The notes under the pieces: generated by a model
Seen by the model: the letters and a program-made list of their open reading frames with translations, nothing else
The model's database searches: none
Told to the model about the DNA's origin: nothing
Assembly: GCA_009176605.1 (NCBI GenBank)
Contig: SEYY01001075.1
Span: 1-38,551 of the forward strand
Direction of reading: 5' to 3'
Length of the DNA stretch: 38,551 nt
Source of the DNA: Armadillidium nasatum
Lineage: Eukaryota > Arthropoda > Malacostraca > Isopoda > Armadillidiidae
In this document: in pieces, positions 17,690 to 31,059 of the stretch
Position numbering within the stretch: the stretch's first letter is position 1
How the letters are laid out: every line of letters starts with the position of its first letter
Made by a program: the position numbers and the translations under genes

Positions 17690-18996
17690 AATAATATTAA
17701 TAGTCCTTGTATTAATGAAACTATTATTAATTCAATAATTTCTCTCTTAAAAACTTATTTTAATCCAATAGAGAAAATATTAACTGATACAGATGTTGAT
17801 AATGGCCTGGAAAATCTATTCTCTTTTGAATCTATGGGCATATCATCATCAGACCAGGACATGACAGATTATGATGTTGAGATGGTAAAGAAATTTAAAG
17901 AAAATATTGAATTTAAAGATGGTAAATACTATGTTAAATTACCATGGATAGAAGATAAAATTAATTTAGTGCCTTCAAACTTTAAAGTAGCACTTGCTGT
18001 TTTAAATAAAGTAACTACCTACCTTAAAAATAATAACTTAATGAAATCATATGATGATGTCTTTCAAAAACAATTAAATGAGGATATATTAGAGCAAATT
18101 TCTGTAAAACCTCACCAAATAAATGATTATGTTATGTTCCTCACCGCCCTGTGATCAGAAGTGATCCACAGGTAACAACTAAAATTCGTCCTGTACTGAA
18201 CTGTTCTTTAAAAGTGAATAAATTATCCCCATCTCTTAATGAAGCTTCATATACTGGTTTAGATTTGATGACTTCACTTTTAAAACTTTTATTTATCTTT
18301 AGGACTAACAACTATGTAGTACTGAGTGATGTGAAACAAGCTTTTCTAATGATAAGATTGAGGGATGAGTTTGATAAAAACAAATTTTGCTTACTATGGG
18401 AAAAAGATGGTCAACTTGTCACATATAGGTATAAAACTATAGTCTTTGGATATACCACCTCACCCTTTATCCTTCATTATGTGATGGCTCATCATGCAGC
18501 AAAATTTCCTAATGATAAATGTACTCAAATTTTAAGCTCTAATTTTTGTGATAATTTGATCTTTACTGGTAATGATGTCTGTGAGTTAACATTTTTTTAT
18601 GAATTGACATATGATAGAACGGCTATCAGGGGATGTGTTTTGAGGTCATGGGATTCAAATAGTTCAGAACTCAGAAATGTCATGCAGCAGGATGATAGAC
18701 TAGTGGAACATAGTGATAGCTTAGAAAAAATTTTAGGATATAGATTTAATACAGTTAACGATACTATTTCATTAGCAAAGGTAGATTTTGATTCTTCTGC
18801 AAACTCAAAGCGCCTTATCTTATCTGAGACTTCCAGACAGTTTGATCCATTAGGATTGGCTCTTCCTGTTACCATTAGAGGTAAATTATTAATAAGATCT
18901 ATATGGGAGCAAAAATTTGGATGGGATGATGTGCTACCTTCAGAAGTGATCAATGAGTGGCAGAAATTAGAGAGTGATTTAAAGAAGATTGCATGA
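17690..18996 (+). pseudogene. BEL/Pao reverse transcriptase
   Basis: The frame is open from about 17699 through ATG 17834 to TGA 18152-18154, and continues in a shifted frame from about 18135 to 18996. LENLFSFESMGIS matches the start of BEL/Pao pol after the protease. KIRPVLNCSLKVN, SLNEASYTGLDLMTSLL and VVLSDVKQAFLMIRL are hallmark reverse transcriptase motifs. The catalytic YVDN box is damaged: SSNFCDNLIFTGN has lost a residue and the aromatic-Val-Asp context. The protein would be inactive even without the frameshift. Confidence 0.87.
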
Positions 18997-19300
18997 AATA
19001 GAATTTCCTAGACAAGTACTTAATGAAAAATGTTCTTATGCTATGCATATATTTAGTGATAGTAGTAAATCAGCTTATGGTTTTACTGCTTATTCCTGCA
19101 ATGATAATAGTGAAGGTCATTTGTTATACTCAAAAGCTAAAGTGGCACCTGTAAATACTAAAAGACAGTACAGTATTCCAACCTTAGAATTTATGGGAGT
19201 TCTGTTGGCTCTCAAATGTTTAGATGCCATATTGAGTGCTTATAGTAATATTCATTTTAAATTTGCAAATTGTGTGTGGATTTTCAAGTAGTTTTAAGTT
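18985..19300 (+). pseudogene. BEL/Pao RNase H fragment
   Basis: It contains HIFSDSSKSAYGFTAY, with the first catalytic Asp, and KRQYSIPTLEFMGVLLALK, with the catalytic Glu, of the BEL/Pao-type RNase H. The frame starts at about 18989 and is shifted relative to the reverse transcriptase, then lost near 19290. Confidence 0.85.
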
Positions 19301-20165
19301 GGATGTTAACCAAGGAAACAAAATTGAATCCAAATATATTAAAAACAGGCTGAAAGATTTTAACTTATTGATTAATCATTTAAGAGAAACATATGAAATA
19401 AATTTTCATTATTCATATGTGAATACTAAATTTAATTTAGCAGATCTGGTCAGCCGTGGTATTAATTATAAAAAATTTAGTGAAGTAATGGATACTTGGT
19501 TACATGGTCCAGAATTTCTTACCAATGACCTTAGTAAATGGCCTCAGTATCCACTTTTAAGTGTATCACCTGATATTAAACATTTAACTATTGTAAATGT
19601 TAATACTACTGTTAATGAACAACCTATTCCTATTTTTGATATTACCAAATATTCATCTTATCAAAAGGTAATTAATATCACCTCTTATGTGTTTAAACCA
19701 TTTTGTTTGAAAACTCAGTGTAATCCAAATATCAAGTCTTTGCATTATTGGATCAAACAAATGCAGTCTTGTCATTTCTCCACAGAAATTGAATATTTAA
19801 GTTCTAAAGTAAAGTCAAAGAAAATCCCTGTTTTAGTATTAAATTTAAATTTATTTCTTGATGAAAATAATATTCTAAGAACAAAAGGAAGAATATCAAA
19901 ATGTTTATATTTTGACTACAATGTCAATAACCTTTTGTCAAAGTTTCATCATTTACAAAGCTTTTTATAATGCATTGCCATAGTAGAGTACAGCACTTGG
20001 ATTTGTTATACTTTAAATTATATAAGATCTCAAGGGTTTTGGATACCTCAGTCAAGATCTGTAATAAAAAATGTGATTAATCATTGTATCTTGTGCAAAA
20101 AAATTAATATTTTTGCTTTTAAGTACCCAGTCAGTCCTTTCTTAAAACCAAAATCAAGCAGGGAA
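19290..20165 (+). pseudogene. BEL/Pao RNase H end and integrase zinc-binding region
   Basis: The frame ending at 19970 carries IESKYIKNRLKDF, then VNTKFNLADLVSRG (the N-x-A-D-x-x-S-R-G signature after RNase H), and NILRTKGRIS before the integrase. The following 170 bp, with another frameshift, encode an H/C zinc-binding motif (RVQHLDLLY, then NHCILCKK). The similarity ends near 20165, before the integrase catalytic core. Confidence 0.82.
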
Positions 20166-20703
20166 TTTAGACGTTTGTTTGCCATTTAAATATTGCTTTT
20201 TGCTCTACTAAAATAATTAACTAAACTCTTTAAGTATTTGATCAGATTTATTCAGTAAAAGGTTTTTAAGCAAATAGTGTGAAAATCACTGAAACTGAAC
20301 AACACAATCTCTAAAACAAAATCACTTTGCAAAAAGAAAAAAAGTTTTGCACACATGAACTCATATACATGTAATTACTTCGGTAATAACTGCAAACTGA
20401 ACATGAGACGTGCTTAGGCATTTAAATTCAAAGAAAATTTTCATTAGGAATATTAATATCGATTCTGTAGTGTTTTTTAATATATATAATTTATTTATCA
20501 ATAAATTATGTATATTGTTAATTTAATTGTTAATTTAAGAGAAATAGCATATGTAAAGTTATAAAAAAGCATCTTACGCCCGCCAGGGAAACCCCTACAG
20601 AACTTTACACAATTTGTGATCAGACATCAAATTTTTCATTTGCTTAGTAGAAAAACACACACCACGCACGCACGCACGCGCACACTGGATACGGCCTTGT
20701 ATA
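20166..20703. other. AT-rich spacer, no gene
   Basis: Noncoding DNA with a short (CACG/CA)n tract at about 20655-20685. No element or gene is recognised. Confidence 0.45.
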
Positions 20704-21659
20704 CAGGTATACCTCGTTTTACGGCGCTTCGCTCATACGGCGCTAAAATATTTTTCGGCCTTCTGGAAATGATTCAATATTTTAGATGCTATAAAGAACA
20801 TTCGTGATTCGTGGGATGAGGTCAAATCATCAACACTCAAAGGAGTTTGGAAAAAATTGATTCCAACCCTTATGGATGACTTTGAAGGCTTTGCAAACGC
20901 CTAATGTAACAACAGAGGTGGTATAGGCAAGTTAGAACTTGAAGTTGCTCCTGAAGATGTGACGGAATTGCTGGCATCTCACGATGAACCTTTAACAGAT
21001 GAAGATTTACTTTTACTCGATGAGCAACGTAAATTATTTCTAGAGGCTGAATCTGCTGTTGATGACGATGATGACAACGAAATTAAGGAAATGTCTACAA
21101 AAGATTTAGAGCATTATGTAGGCCTACTGCATACAGTTGTGAAAGGATTTGAATCAATTGACAATAACTTTGAGAGAAGTTCGAAAGTTGGCAAAAGATT
21201 GCTAAACGACATCACATTGCTACACTGAAATTCTTCGAGAGAGAAAGAGATGCTCAATGAAGCAAACGTCATTGACATCTTATTTTAAGCCAGTGCCGCA
21301 AATACCCGCACCTTCAAATCCTATCATTCAACAGCCATCATCGCCTCAACAACCATCAACATTAACGCTAGACTCTCCACCAAGCAAGAGAATTAGATTC
21401 GTTGAAGGGTCAGATGACGAGTCTCACTAATCCCCTTCAACTTCCTTCAGTGATATTAATAAAGTTTTTAAAGCTAAAATATAGTTTTTATTTTATTTAC
21501 CCTTCATTACGTATTTTATTTTTAAATTGAAACTTATTTTTAGCAATAAATGATAGTGTAAACAAGTTTTAAGGTGTTCATATGTTGTAGCGAGTGAAAA
21601 AAAAGCAAGTGACTCGCATCGCGGCGGTGGTCTGGAACCATACCCGCCGTATTACCGAA

Positions 21660-21660
<1 letters not shown>
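20704..21660 (+). mobile_element. Tigger (Tc1/mariner) transposon remnant
   Basis: The left end CAGGTATACCTCGTTTTACG at 20704 closely resembles the terminal repeat of Tigger elements and follows TA. About 100 bp later the sequence enters the C-terminal coding part of the transposase, so most of the gene is deleted. The right border, read on the minus strand from 21660, is TTCGGTAATACGGCGGGTATGG then TTCCAGACC, also Tigger-like, but it is cut by a (TA)n array. It is a short internal-deletion derivative. Confidence 0.78.
20760..21430 (+). pseudogene. Tigger transposase C-terminal fragment
   Basis: Interrupted plus-strand frames. VWKKLIPTLMDDFEGF near 20850-20890 is the end of the DDE domain region. 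Then EVAPEDVTELLASHDEPLTD begins the acidic C-terminal region (20940-21228), with a run of Asp near 21060-21080 and DLEHYVGLLH. A shifted frame from about 21255 reads QTSLTSYFKPVPQI and ends SKRIRF before TAA near 21430. At least two stops or shifts are present. No catalytic Asp residues are retained. Confidence 0.75.

Positions 21661-21725
<65 letters not shown>
21661..21725. repeat. (TA)n microsatellite truncating Tigger end
   Basis: A TA run of about 65 bp that replaces the outermost bases of the right Tigger end. Confidence 0.95.
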
Positions 21726-21728
<3 letters not shown>

Positions 21729-22096
21729 ACAAAAATGTCTGCCATAATGCTTGCACAAAAGCTATTTTTCAGCTTAGGGTCATGGGACCTAGACCGTTAC
21801 AGTTTTATGAAAAATTTATTTCTTACCTTGTTCTGGTATATTTTATCTTATTAATTGTAATAATTTTGCATAGGTGTTTAATACTCTTGATAATTTTATT
21901 GTATTTATTTTTCACAACGTTTTTACAATTAATTTCACAACAGATGTACAAGCATGGTATCTTTCAACCAGTTCATTCTAGAATATGCTACAAAAATTTT
22001 CTAATCATGATCGATATATGTACGGCATGAACGATATCGATATAATCGATATATCATTCATTTAATATCAAAATTATTTAATAATCAAATTACATT

Positions 22097-22102
<6 letters not shown>
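21726..22102. other. AT-rich spacer with GATATATCGAT-rich patch
   Basis: No gene. At about 22009-22060 several ATCGATAT-type palindromes cluster, similar in style to the hAT ends at 8701 and 26696, but no terminal repeat is evident. Confidence 0.35.

Positions 22103-22162
<60 letters not shown>
22103..22162. repeat. Poly(A) run, 60 bp
   Basis: An uninterrupted A run. A related block (CCTTCATTTATATTAAAAAA) follows, so the flanking unit TCAAAACA(A/C)CCTTCATT is present twice, a short tandem duplication. Confidence 0.9.

Positions 22163-22930
<768 letters not shown>

Positions 22931-23018
<88 letters not shown>
22931..23018. repeat. (TA)n microsatellite
   Basis: A pure TA run of about 88 bp. 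Confidence 0.96.
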
Positions 23019-23020
<2 letters not shown>

Positions 23021-23063
23021 TTTATTTAAAATTAGCAGTAAATGTACATTTTAGCTAGATATC

Positions 23064-23172
23064 AGGGTGAATTGTGAAAACCAGATTTCTGGCTGGATAT
23101 CTGGTATTGGATTTTCAAAAATTGACAGATTTACAGCAATCTGGCAAATTTTTTATCTGGCCCACCCTACTA
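23064..23172. mobile_element. Possible small hAT-like MITE
   Basis: CAGGGTG at 23064 and CACCCTA near 23163 are complementary as expected of short hAT ends, and the interior repeats CTGG-containing words. The inverted repeat is only 6-7 bp and no clear 8 bp duplication was found, so this is weak. Confidence 0.3.
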
Positions 23173-23178
23173 CTAACT

Positions 23179-23207
23179 ATTATTATTATTATTATTATTA
23201 TTATTAC
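23179..23207. repeat. (ATT)n microsatellite
   Basis: About nine ATT units. Confidence 0.9.
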
Positions 23208-23345
23208 AGATAATTGAACTGAGGATTATAAAAACTTTTAAATTATAAACATAGTATTGCAATTTTAGAGGTTGATAAGTTGTTAATGCATCAGTTGGAG
23301 TTCTATATTTTTGAAACAGAATGGCAACAGCATCCTTATTAAAGG

Positions 23346-24076
<731 letters not shown>

Positions 24077-24593
24077 TGTACACATAGGGACCGACCGGGG
24101 CTGGAATTTGGCCGGGGCCAGGGTCACCCAAATTTGGCTGGGGCCACCCAAATTTGGCCGGGGCTGGGGCCGGGGCCGGGGTTATGGCCTGGGTTTCCTA
24201 AAATTTGTAAAGAGGTCAGCACTGAAATTTTAGGTTAAGAAAATTAGATATAAGGTTTATTTAATTGTAAGGATGGAGTAGAATAGGCAACATTCACTTA
24301 AATTAATGATTATATGCATTTTCTCTAAAAAAAATCAGAAAATTACAGTTTTGTATATTTAAAGTTTAAAAAAAGTACAAAAATTAAAAAAAAATTATTC
24401 TAATTCATAATAATGATTTAACACGTTTACCTAGGTAAGACCCAAAGGTAAAGTTTGAAAAAATGTAAGATATAAAATTATCAATTTAACCTGTATTTAT
24501 ACATATCATTGTTATTTTATTGCTATTTATCAAACTTGTATCATTTAGCTGCACTATTTAAAAATTATTATTTTGTTTATACTTTCAGTCAAT

Positions 24594-24791
24594 ATGGCTA
24601 AAAGATCAGCTTCTGCAGTATTTGAATACTTTACAATGTTTCAGGATAGGCTCGAAATAGCTAAATGTAACATCTGCAGTCAGAAAATTAGAAGAGAACC
24701 TCCGGGTGCTACAAGTAAAAAAATTTCAACCAAATCTTTTTGGAGTATCTAAAATCAAAACACAAAGATGAACATTCACTAGCAGAAAAGG
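24594..24791 (+). pseudogene. hAT BED-type zinc finger fragment
   Basis: After a splice-acceptor-like TTTCAG (24583-24588) and ATG 24594, the frame reads MAKRSASAVFEYFTMFQD, then CNICSQKI with the first Cys pair of a BED finger. It stops at about 24752. In a shifted frame the sequence continues as YLKSKHKDEHSLAEKE, which supplies the expected L-x-S-K-H-x-x-x-H half. One indel in an A-run near 24715-24725 explains the break. The rest of the transposase (RNase H-like core and dimerisation region) is absent. Confidence 0.75.
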
Positions 24792-25673
24792 AGCGGTCAA
24801 AAGAAACAGAAAAAAAAAAAATCTTAATTTTCTTGTATTTTGTTTGAAATTTTTTTTTATTATTTGACTGATTGAGCTGAAATTTTCAGTAGTATGTGAA
24901 TTTTTTCACGAAGTTCTGAGTTGATTTCGAGCATTTTTTTGAGTCTATAACGGTTTGAAACTTATTTGGACCCAAAGTTGAAAAAAATGAATAACTGGGT
25001 CAAACCACTGGTCCACATGAGCTGAAAATTTAACTGAATACCTTTGCCCCAATTTCTTGCATTGGTGGGAATAGAATTTTTGATATCACGTCTAGAAAAA
25101 AGTTATAAGCACTTGAAAAAAAATTTGCAAAAATCGTACCCTTCTGGAAGAAAAAATTATTTAAAAAAAAAACGCTACCTACTATTTTTTTTTATTTGTG
25201 AATATTGTTTAGAAGAGGAACAGGGCAACAATTTTTATTTAGTGCATTTTTAAATGCCCTTTGTTTGAAGCGAGATATAGCCTCTCAAACTTTGGGAATT
25301 TTTGAAATTTTGGCCAAAAATGGACCTTTTTGAAGGCTATATCTCAAAACCAACGAATCTCATCGAATAAAGTACATAGAGGAATTTGTAGCCCCACCCC
25401 TCCTCTATACACACCAAAAATAGGAAATGTTATAGTTGTATTTTTTTAAAAAAGATTTTGTCTGAAAAGGTGGATTTTTTTAGTTCAAAAAATTTTTTTT
25501 TTTCCATAGTTGGTCAGTTTTTGGCTTATAACATTTTTTCTATAACTCTGGGAACAAAAGTCTATTAGAGGCTTTTGTAGCCCATATAATTTTGAATAAA
25601 TAGTCCAACTTTCAGCTCATTCTAAAAAGTGGTTTGGCACCACCATTCTATTGAAAAAGGGTAAAATTTCCAC

Positions 25674-25698
25674 AAAAAAAAAAAAAAAAAAAAAAAAA
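25674..25698. repeat. Poly(A) run inside hAT element
   Basis: A run of about 25 A with no adjacent retroposon body recognised. Confidence 0.85.
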
Positions 25699-25937
25699 CT
25701 TTTAACTGTAATAGACTCGGAAAAACGCTAGAAATGGACTTTTCTTACCGGTAAAAAACCTATATACACTGAAAGTTTCAGCAGAATCGGCTGAAAATTA
25801 AAAAAAAAATTTTTTTTCTATAATTTGCCATTTTAACCCCGGCTGGCAACCCCGGTTTTCCCTTATTTTTAGCCGGGGCCAGGGTCAGTAAAAATGGCCG
25901 GGGTGGGCCGGGGCCCCGGTCGGTTCATATGTACACA

Positions 25938-26695
25938 CACAAGAAGTTAAAAATTTTCCATACATCTTTCATAACTTTCATCAGGTTAGCTGCACTGCAT
26001 TGAGCACTCGCATGCTGAAAAGTGACATTCCTTAGATGCTATGACTCAGCTTTAACTCTGATCATTTCAGTGTTTTCATTGGTGTTACACTGTAAGCATG
26101 GCTGTGCTTAGCATTGTTGTGCACCAAGGAAGAACAGATCAGTGATCTAATTTCTGTTGTCTGAAAATCTGTCAAAGGCTGATGTTCATTCTTAACACGC
26201 ATTGAAATATAGGGGCAGTTAGGGACTGACTGGAGTTGAAATTTTGCATTATCTCAGGAGAACAACTTTAAAGTGTACAAGTGCTCAACACAGTGCAGTC
26301 AACTTTACAAAAGTTATGATGGAAGTGCAGGTAATTTTTGGCATGTTTATATATTTGTGATGGGATGATTAATCATCATTGTCATTGTCAAAATCAGCAT
26401 ATTTTCTCAATCATCATCATCAATTTTCTGCTGATTATTTTACCAATTGATTTCCACATATTGGCTTATAAATATCTCTCCAAACTACCTTCTTTTGAGA
26501 GGTAAAGTCTGTTTAGTAGTGGGGACCAAATATACATTTAAAGACAAAATTGAATTAACCTCAGAAATTGGAGGGAGCTCTAAATTTAAAGTACTAGAAT
26601 TTTGTGTTTCTGTTCATATTTTCACATATTAAAATTTTTAAAACCTATGTTCTGAAGATACTATTATACTATATATCAAAATTACATGTATTTAC
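25938..26695. other. Spacer with an imperfect long-range inverted repeat
   Basis: No gene. Sequence near 25947-26012 (CATAACTTTCATC, GCTGCACTGCATTGAGCAC) is an imperfect reverse complement of sequence near 26265-26340 (GTGCTCAACACAGTGCAGTC, AAAAGTTATGATGG). This suggests the decayed ends of an approximately 390 bp palindromic or foldback element. Confidence 0.45.
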
Positions 26696-26830
26696 TAGGG
26701 ATGCCGAAAAAGTTTCGATATATATCAAAATAAATATTTTTTTACGATAGTATCGAAAAATATCAATATTTTCAAAACCAATATATCGATATTTTATCCT
26801 CAGTATCGAACCAACGATATTTTTTTTTTT
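26696..26830 (+). mobile_element. Single hAT-type end, related in style to MITE at 8701
   Basis: It starts TAGGGATGCCGAAAAAG and is followed by several TATCGA/TCGATA words. TAGGGATG matches the first 8 bases of the MITE at 8701. No matching right end was found before the TA array at 26901, so it is probably truncated. Confidence 0.45.
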
Positions 26831-26896
26831 ACTTCTAGAAATTTTTAGTAGTTCTGCTCCTTTATAAAATAAAATTTAAGCAAAATTTGTGATATT

Positions 26897-27547
<651 letters not shown>

Positions 27548-27613
<66 letters not shown>
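27548..27613. repeat. (TA)n tract, target of the full Ty3/Gypsy insertion
   Basis: A TA run joining the inverted LTR fragment to the 5' LTR. Its last five bases are TATAT, the same pentamer that flanks the solo LTR. Confidence 0.93.
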
Positions 27614-27616
<3 letters not shown>

Positions 27617-28150
27617 AAGGAATTTTCCCTTATATCTTGATATCATACTCATTTACTCTAGTATGTTTTATTAACATATGTCATCAAGCATGCTTTTTCT
27701 ATGATTTCAGATGTTTTTCATGAGTAATGTTTTGTTTTGATATTGCTTTGGCTTTTATATTCATTATTCATACTTCCTAATCTAGCTCTTATTTGCTTAT
27801 TTACATGAGTTTATATATATCTATATATCAAGTGCTTTCCTGGATAAACTAAGGTATGGATTTTTACTTTTACTCAATGTATCTATTCTGGTAAACTCAA
27901 ATAAATGATTAATTATGATTTAATTATTCATAAAGGACTCCAAATCTCTAATTTGACGTGTGTGTTGAATATTTCTTCAAAAAGAGACAAGTAAAGACCT
28001 CAATTTAATTGAGGTAAGTTAGGTTTAGTTTTTTTATATAGGTTCTATCAGTAGTTTCATGTATATAATTTGTTATAATAATAATTAGGTATAAAAATTA
28101 GTTTTTATAGAGTTCAAAAGAACTATATAGAATTATATATATATTATAGG

Positions 28151-28350
28151 TTCATGGTCAGGGAGCATTTGCTTCCCCATCTCTTATAGATTCATGGTCA
28201 GGGAGCATTTGTTTCCCCATCTCTTATAGATTCATGGTCAGGGAGCATTTGCTTCCCCATCTCTTATAGATTCATGGTCAGGGAGCGTTTGCTTCCCCAT
28301 CTCTTATAGATCCATGGTCAGGGAGCGTTTGTTTCCCCATCTCATAAATA
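28151..28350 (+). repeat. Five 40 bp tandem repeats in 5' LTR
   Basis: Units start at 28151, 28191, 28231, 28271 and 28311, each T(T/C)CATGGTCAGGGAGC followed by (A/G)TTTG(C/T)TTCCCCATCTC. The period is exactly 40 bp and copies differ at one to a few positions. The corresponding block of the 3' LTR is irregular, so the array changed after insertion. Confidence 0.95.
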
Positions 28351-28490
28351 TCCGTGTAACCTTCATAATTTTTCAAACTTGAGGAACCTTAATTGATTAT
28401 AATTGTTGTAATCATCACTAAAAGTACCAAGACTTTATTTGTGGTGTGTTTAAGATTATTTTTTAACACTCTTATTATCACCTCTGAAAG

Positions 28491-28498
28491 TATAAATA
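28491..28498 (+). promoter_or_regulatory. Candidate TATA box in LTR
   Basis: TATAAATA within the middle of the LTR, conserved at 37956-37963 in the 3' LTR. In AT-rich DNA this can arise by chance; no transcription start is demonstrated. Confidence 0.3.
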
Positions 28499-29484
28499 AC
28501 ATTACCAGTGTTTTGTACTAAAACATTTCAAGTGTAAAGTGCAGTGTTAATCATATTGTTCCTTGACATACAAGGATTTGTGTGAAACAAAAGACATTGA
28601 TCTAATAAGGTTTTCTTCATATAAAGGACCAAAAATGAAGGTGAAGTCAATTATATACTTTAAAAATTAATAGAATTAAATATTATTGAAATATATATAT
28701 ATTGATTACATCACTATAAAAACATTAATTTATATTGGAAATATTATCTATTATTGGTATTATTTTTGTGTGAATCTTATAAAATTTGTATACTAGCGCA
28801 ATGAATCAGTGAGTATATGTATAAATTACACTATTTTTATCAAATGAACTAAAAAGGTTTACCAGTTCAATTATATTAAGGTTATTAAACATTATTTCTG
28901 TTTTCACCACCACCCTAAATATATATATATATATATATAGTGTTTATTTATTATACTTTATTAAATCATTTTATTAACTTGTTTATTATTTTTCCCACAT
29001 GTAAGTATAAGTGTGTTTAGAGGATTACCTTTCTATGCTTGAACTCAGGTAAATATCATACCATTAATTGTTCCTCTTATACTTTGCTTGCATGTGTGGA
29101 CACTATTATTTGTTCTAATTCTATATATTTTATTTTTTTGCTTGAGTGTTGTGTCGCATGTTTTCCTACATTTAAGAAGCTTACCTTTTTCCTTTGCACT
29201 GGTTGTGTGGTCTCAGAAGAAATAACTTCTCTCTGAATTGCCTATCTATTTATCATCTCATCAATCATTTTTTTTTGGAGTTAGCACTGGTACGTAACAC
29301 ATAGTCTTATATTTTTAAATTGGTATAAGTTCAGAGACAGTTGTAGCTGTAGAAAGTTATTGAAACTTTCCTTTGGGGATATCGTTGTTCCCAAATGGTG
29401 AGAGAGCTACATTTAGTCACTTGACTCTCGTATTCAATAATCACCATAACTTTACTTTAAACCCCCAGTTAAAAATAATAACAT

Positions 29485-29495
29485 TGGTAGCAGAG
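29485..29495 (+). other. Primer binding site, initiator Met tRNA type
   Basis: TGGTAGCAGAG lies one base after the LTR end and is complementary to the 3' end of animal initiator methionine tRNA (CTCTGCTACCA). This is the expected place for minus-strand priming. Confidence 0.8.
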
Positions 29496-29662
29496 CGTAG
29501 TTTCTACACTACAGTTCTGTGTCTTTGTTCTGTTGCCAATTGTTGTAAATTGTAAACACTAGCTAACTAGTGAGTATTATTTATATTACGTACCAGTATA
29601 CCAGTTTAGTTTTATTGGTTTTCTGATTTCTTGTGTGTGTTCCATACTTATATATTAAAATA

Positions 29663-31059
29663 ATGTCCACTGAAAATTTAGAAACAATGGAAGGAAAGGA
29701 ATAGATACTGAAACTGTTCCAATAACTATGACTTTAAAAACTGACACTAATGTTAACACATCTAATGTTGTAAGTAATCCTTCTACTAGTATTTCCATGC
29801 TTTTAACTCAACAAAATTGGGTACCACCAATGACATCATTGGAGTTTTCCCAGTCTAATGTAAATTGGTCAAACACTGTTCAAAGTTCTCTAGCATATCC
29901 ATTTCCTATTAGTTCTAATTTACCTTTATTTACAACTGCAACTTCTAATATTTCAGCTCCTATTGATCCTAGAGTATCTTCTTCTATTCCACCTCTATCA
30001 CAACAACAACCATTTACTTTACAACTGCCAAATATGCCTACACAACCGCTACCTCAGACTCAGCCAATTCAAACTTCACCTACTTATACATTAGTTGATT
30101 CAAGGATTATGAATGAACTATTGTCCCAAAATCGAGAACTAATAGCTCAAAATCAGCAGATGCTACAGACTTTATCTCAACTAGTTCAGCAACTTGCACT
30201 CCAAAAGAAACCTACTAAAATGATCCCTCTAGGTAAATATAAATTGGAAGACGGAGAGACTTTTCCCCAATTTCTCACCAGATTTGAAGAATATGTTAAA
30301 ACTATGTACCCACAGTCTTCTACAGATGAATGGAGAACTTATCTTGGTTTACATCTAGAAGGACATATTAAGACTGTATATGATCTTTTAATGAAAAACA
30401 ACTCTGGATATACTATTATAGTCTATGAACTTACACAATGGTTTAATAAATATATTTCAAAGCAAAACAAAACTGATCAGACAAATTTTGAAAATGCAAT
30501 AATGGATTATAATGAAACCATCCCCTTGTTTGCTCTGCGCTTGCAAGGGTTAGCAGAAAAAGCTTTTCCTACAGCGGAAATTGAAACTTTAATGATCCTT
30601 AGAGAAAAATTAATCAATAGTTTACCTCTACATATCCAGCAGACAGTAAAATCACATGTCATGATTTGTGAAATGTCCAGAAGAGAGGAAATATCTTGGG
30701 ATGATTTAGTCAATATAATTGATCAGATCTATACTAATTATCAAACCCAAGAATTACCACAAAGGTCTTATCCTATACAAACTCCAAATAAAGTGACAAA
30801 TAAAACCACCATCCCAGAATTAATTGATCTAACTAATTTCCAACCTCAAATGACACCACCCCAACACCAGTTGGAATTACAACCCCAAATTAATGTAGTT
30901 TCCAATAAATCTAATAATAATCAATATCCTGTAATTGCTCAACCCCCTACTCCTCCAAACTATTTTTCTAATCATCCTAATCAACCTACTTTTGCTCAAG
31001 TAACTAGTCAACAGGATAAAGCTAAAAATGTTCCTTATAAGCAAAACTCTACTAATTAA
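29663..31059 (+). CDS. gag: Gag (matrix/capsid part) of Ty3/Gypsy element
   Basis: The main frame starts at ATG 29728 and runs 443 codons to TAA 31057-31059. An upstream ATG at 29663 opens a 13-codon frame ending in TAG that may be the original start, now shifted. Residues 1-165 are Ser/Thr/Pro/Gln-rich. Residues about 165-340 resemble the retrotransposon Gag capsid domain (FPQFLTRFEEYVK, WRTYLGLHLEGHIKTVYDLL, NEFENAI-like helix region, LPLHIQQTVKSH). The C-terminal 90 residues are again Pro/Gln/Asn-rich. Zinc knuckles expected at the C-terminus are in the next frame, after an AAT repeat. Gag would form the virus-like particle shell. Confidence 0.85.

Larger units (their letters stand above)
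17690..20165 (+). mobile_element. BEL/Pao LTR-retrotransposon pol fragment
   Basis: Consecutive plus-strand frames give, in order, the protease-reverse transcriptase junction, reverse transcriptase, RNase H, the connection to integrase, and the integrase zinc-binding region of a BEL/Pao element. No gag, protease active site, integrase core or LTR is seen. It is truncated at both ends and carries several frameshifts. Confidence 0.85.
24085..25929 (+). mobile_element. hAT transposon derivative with GC-rich ends
   Basis: The left end TAGGGACCGACCGGGGC and the right end (read inward on the minus strand) TATGAACCGACCGGGGC form imperfect terminal inverted repeats. TGTACACA occurs on both sides (24077-24084 and 25930-25937), an 8 bp duplication as expected for hAT. 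The terminal 120 bp or so at each end are rich in GGCCGGGGC words, in sharp contrast to the AT-rich surroundings. The interior encodes only a broken BED zinc finger, then about 1 kb of noncoding DNA, so it is non-autonomous. Confidence 0.87.
27614..29483 (+). mobile_element. 5' LTR
   Basis: 1870 bp from TG (27614) to CA (29482-29483), preceded by TATAT. It is unusually long for a Ty3/Gypsy LTR. It contains a regular 5 x 40 bp repeat (28151-28350), a TATA-like TATAAATA at 28491-28498, an internal (TA)n at about 28918-28939 and a splice-donor-like CAGGTAAAT at 29047. The final 205 bp match the solo LTR almost exactly. It differs from the 3' LTR by few substitutions and small indels apart from the repeat block. 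Confidence 0.95.

Noticed and set aside
24800..25660. Remaining hAT transposase in the hAT interior
   Set aside because: No RNase H-like or dimerisation motifs are visible in any frame; only a 69-codon Lys-rich frame at 25044-25253.
28151..28350. CRISPR array in the 40 bp repeats
   Set aside because: The units are contiguous with no unique spacers and lie in an LTR of a eukaryotic element.
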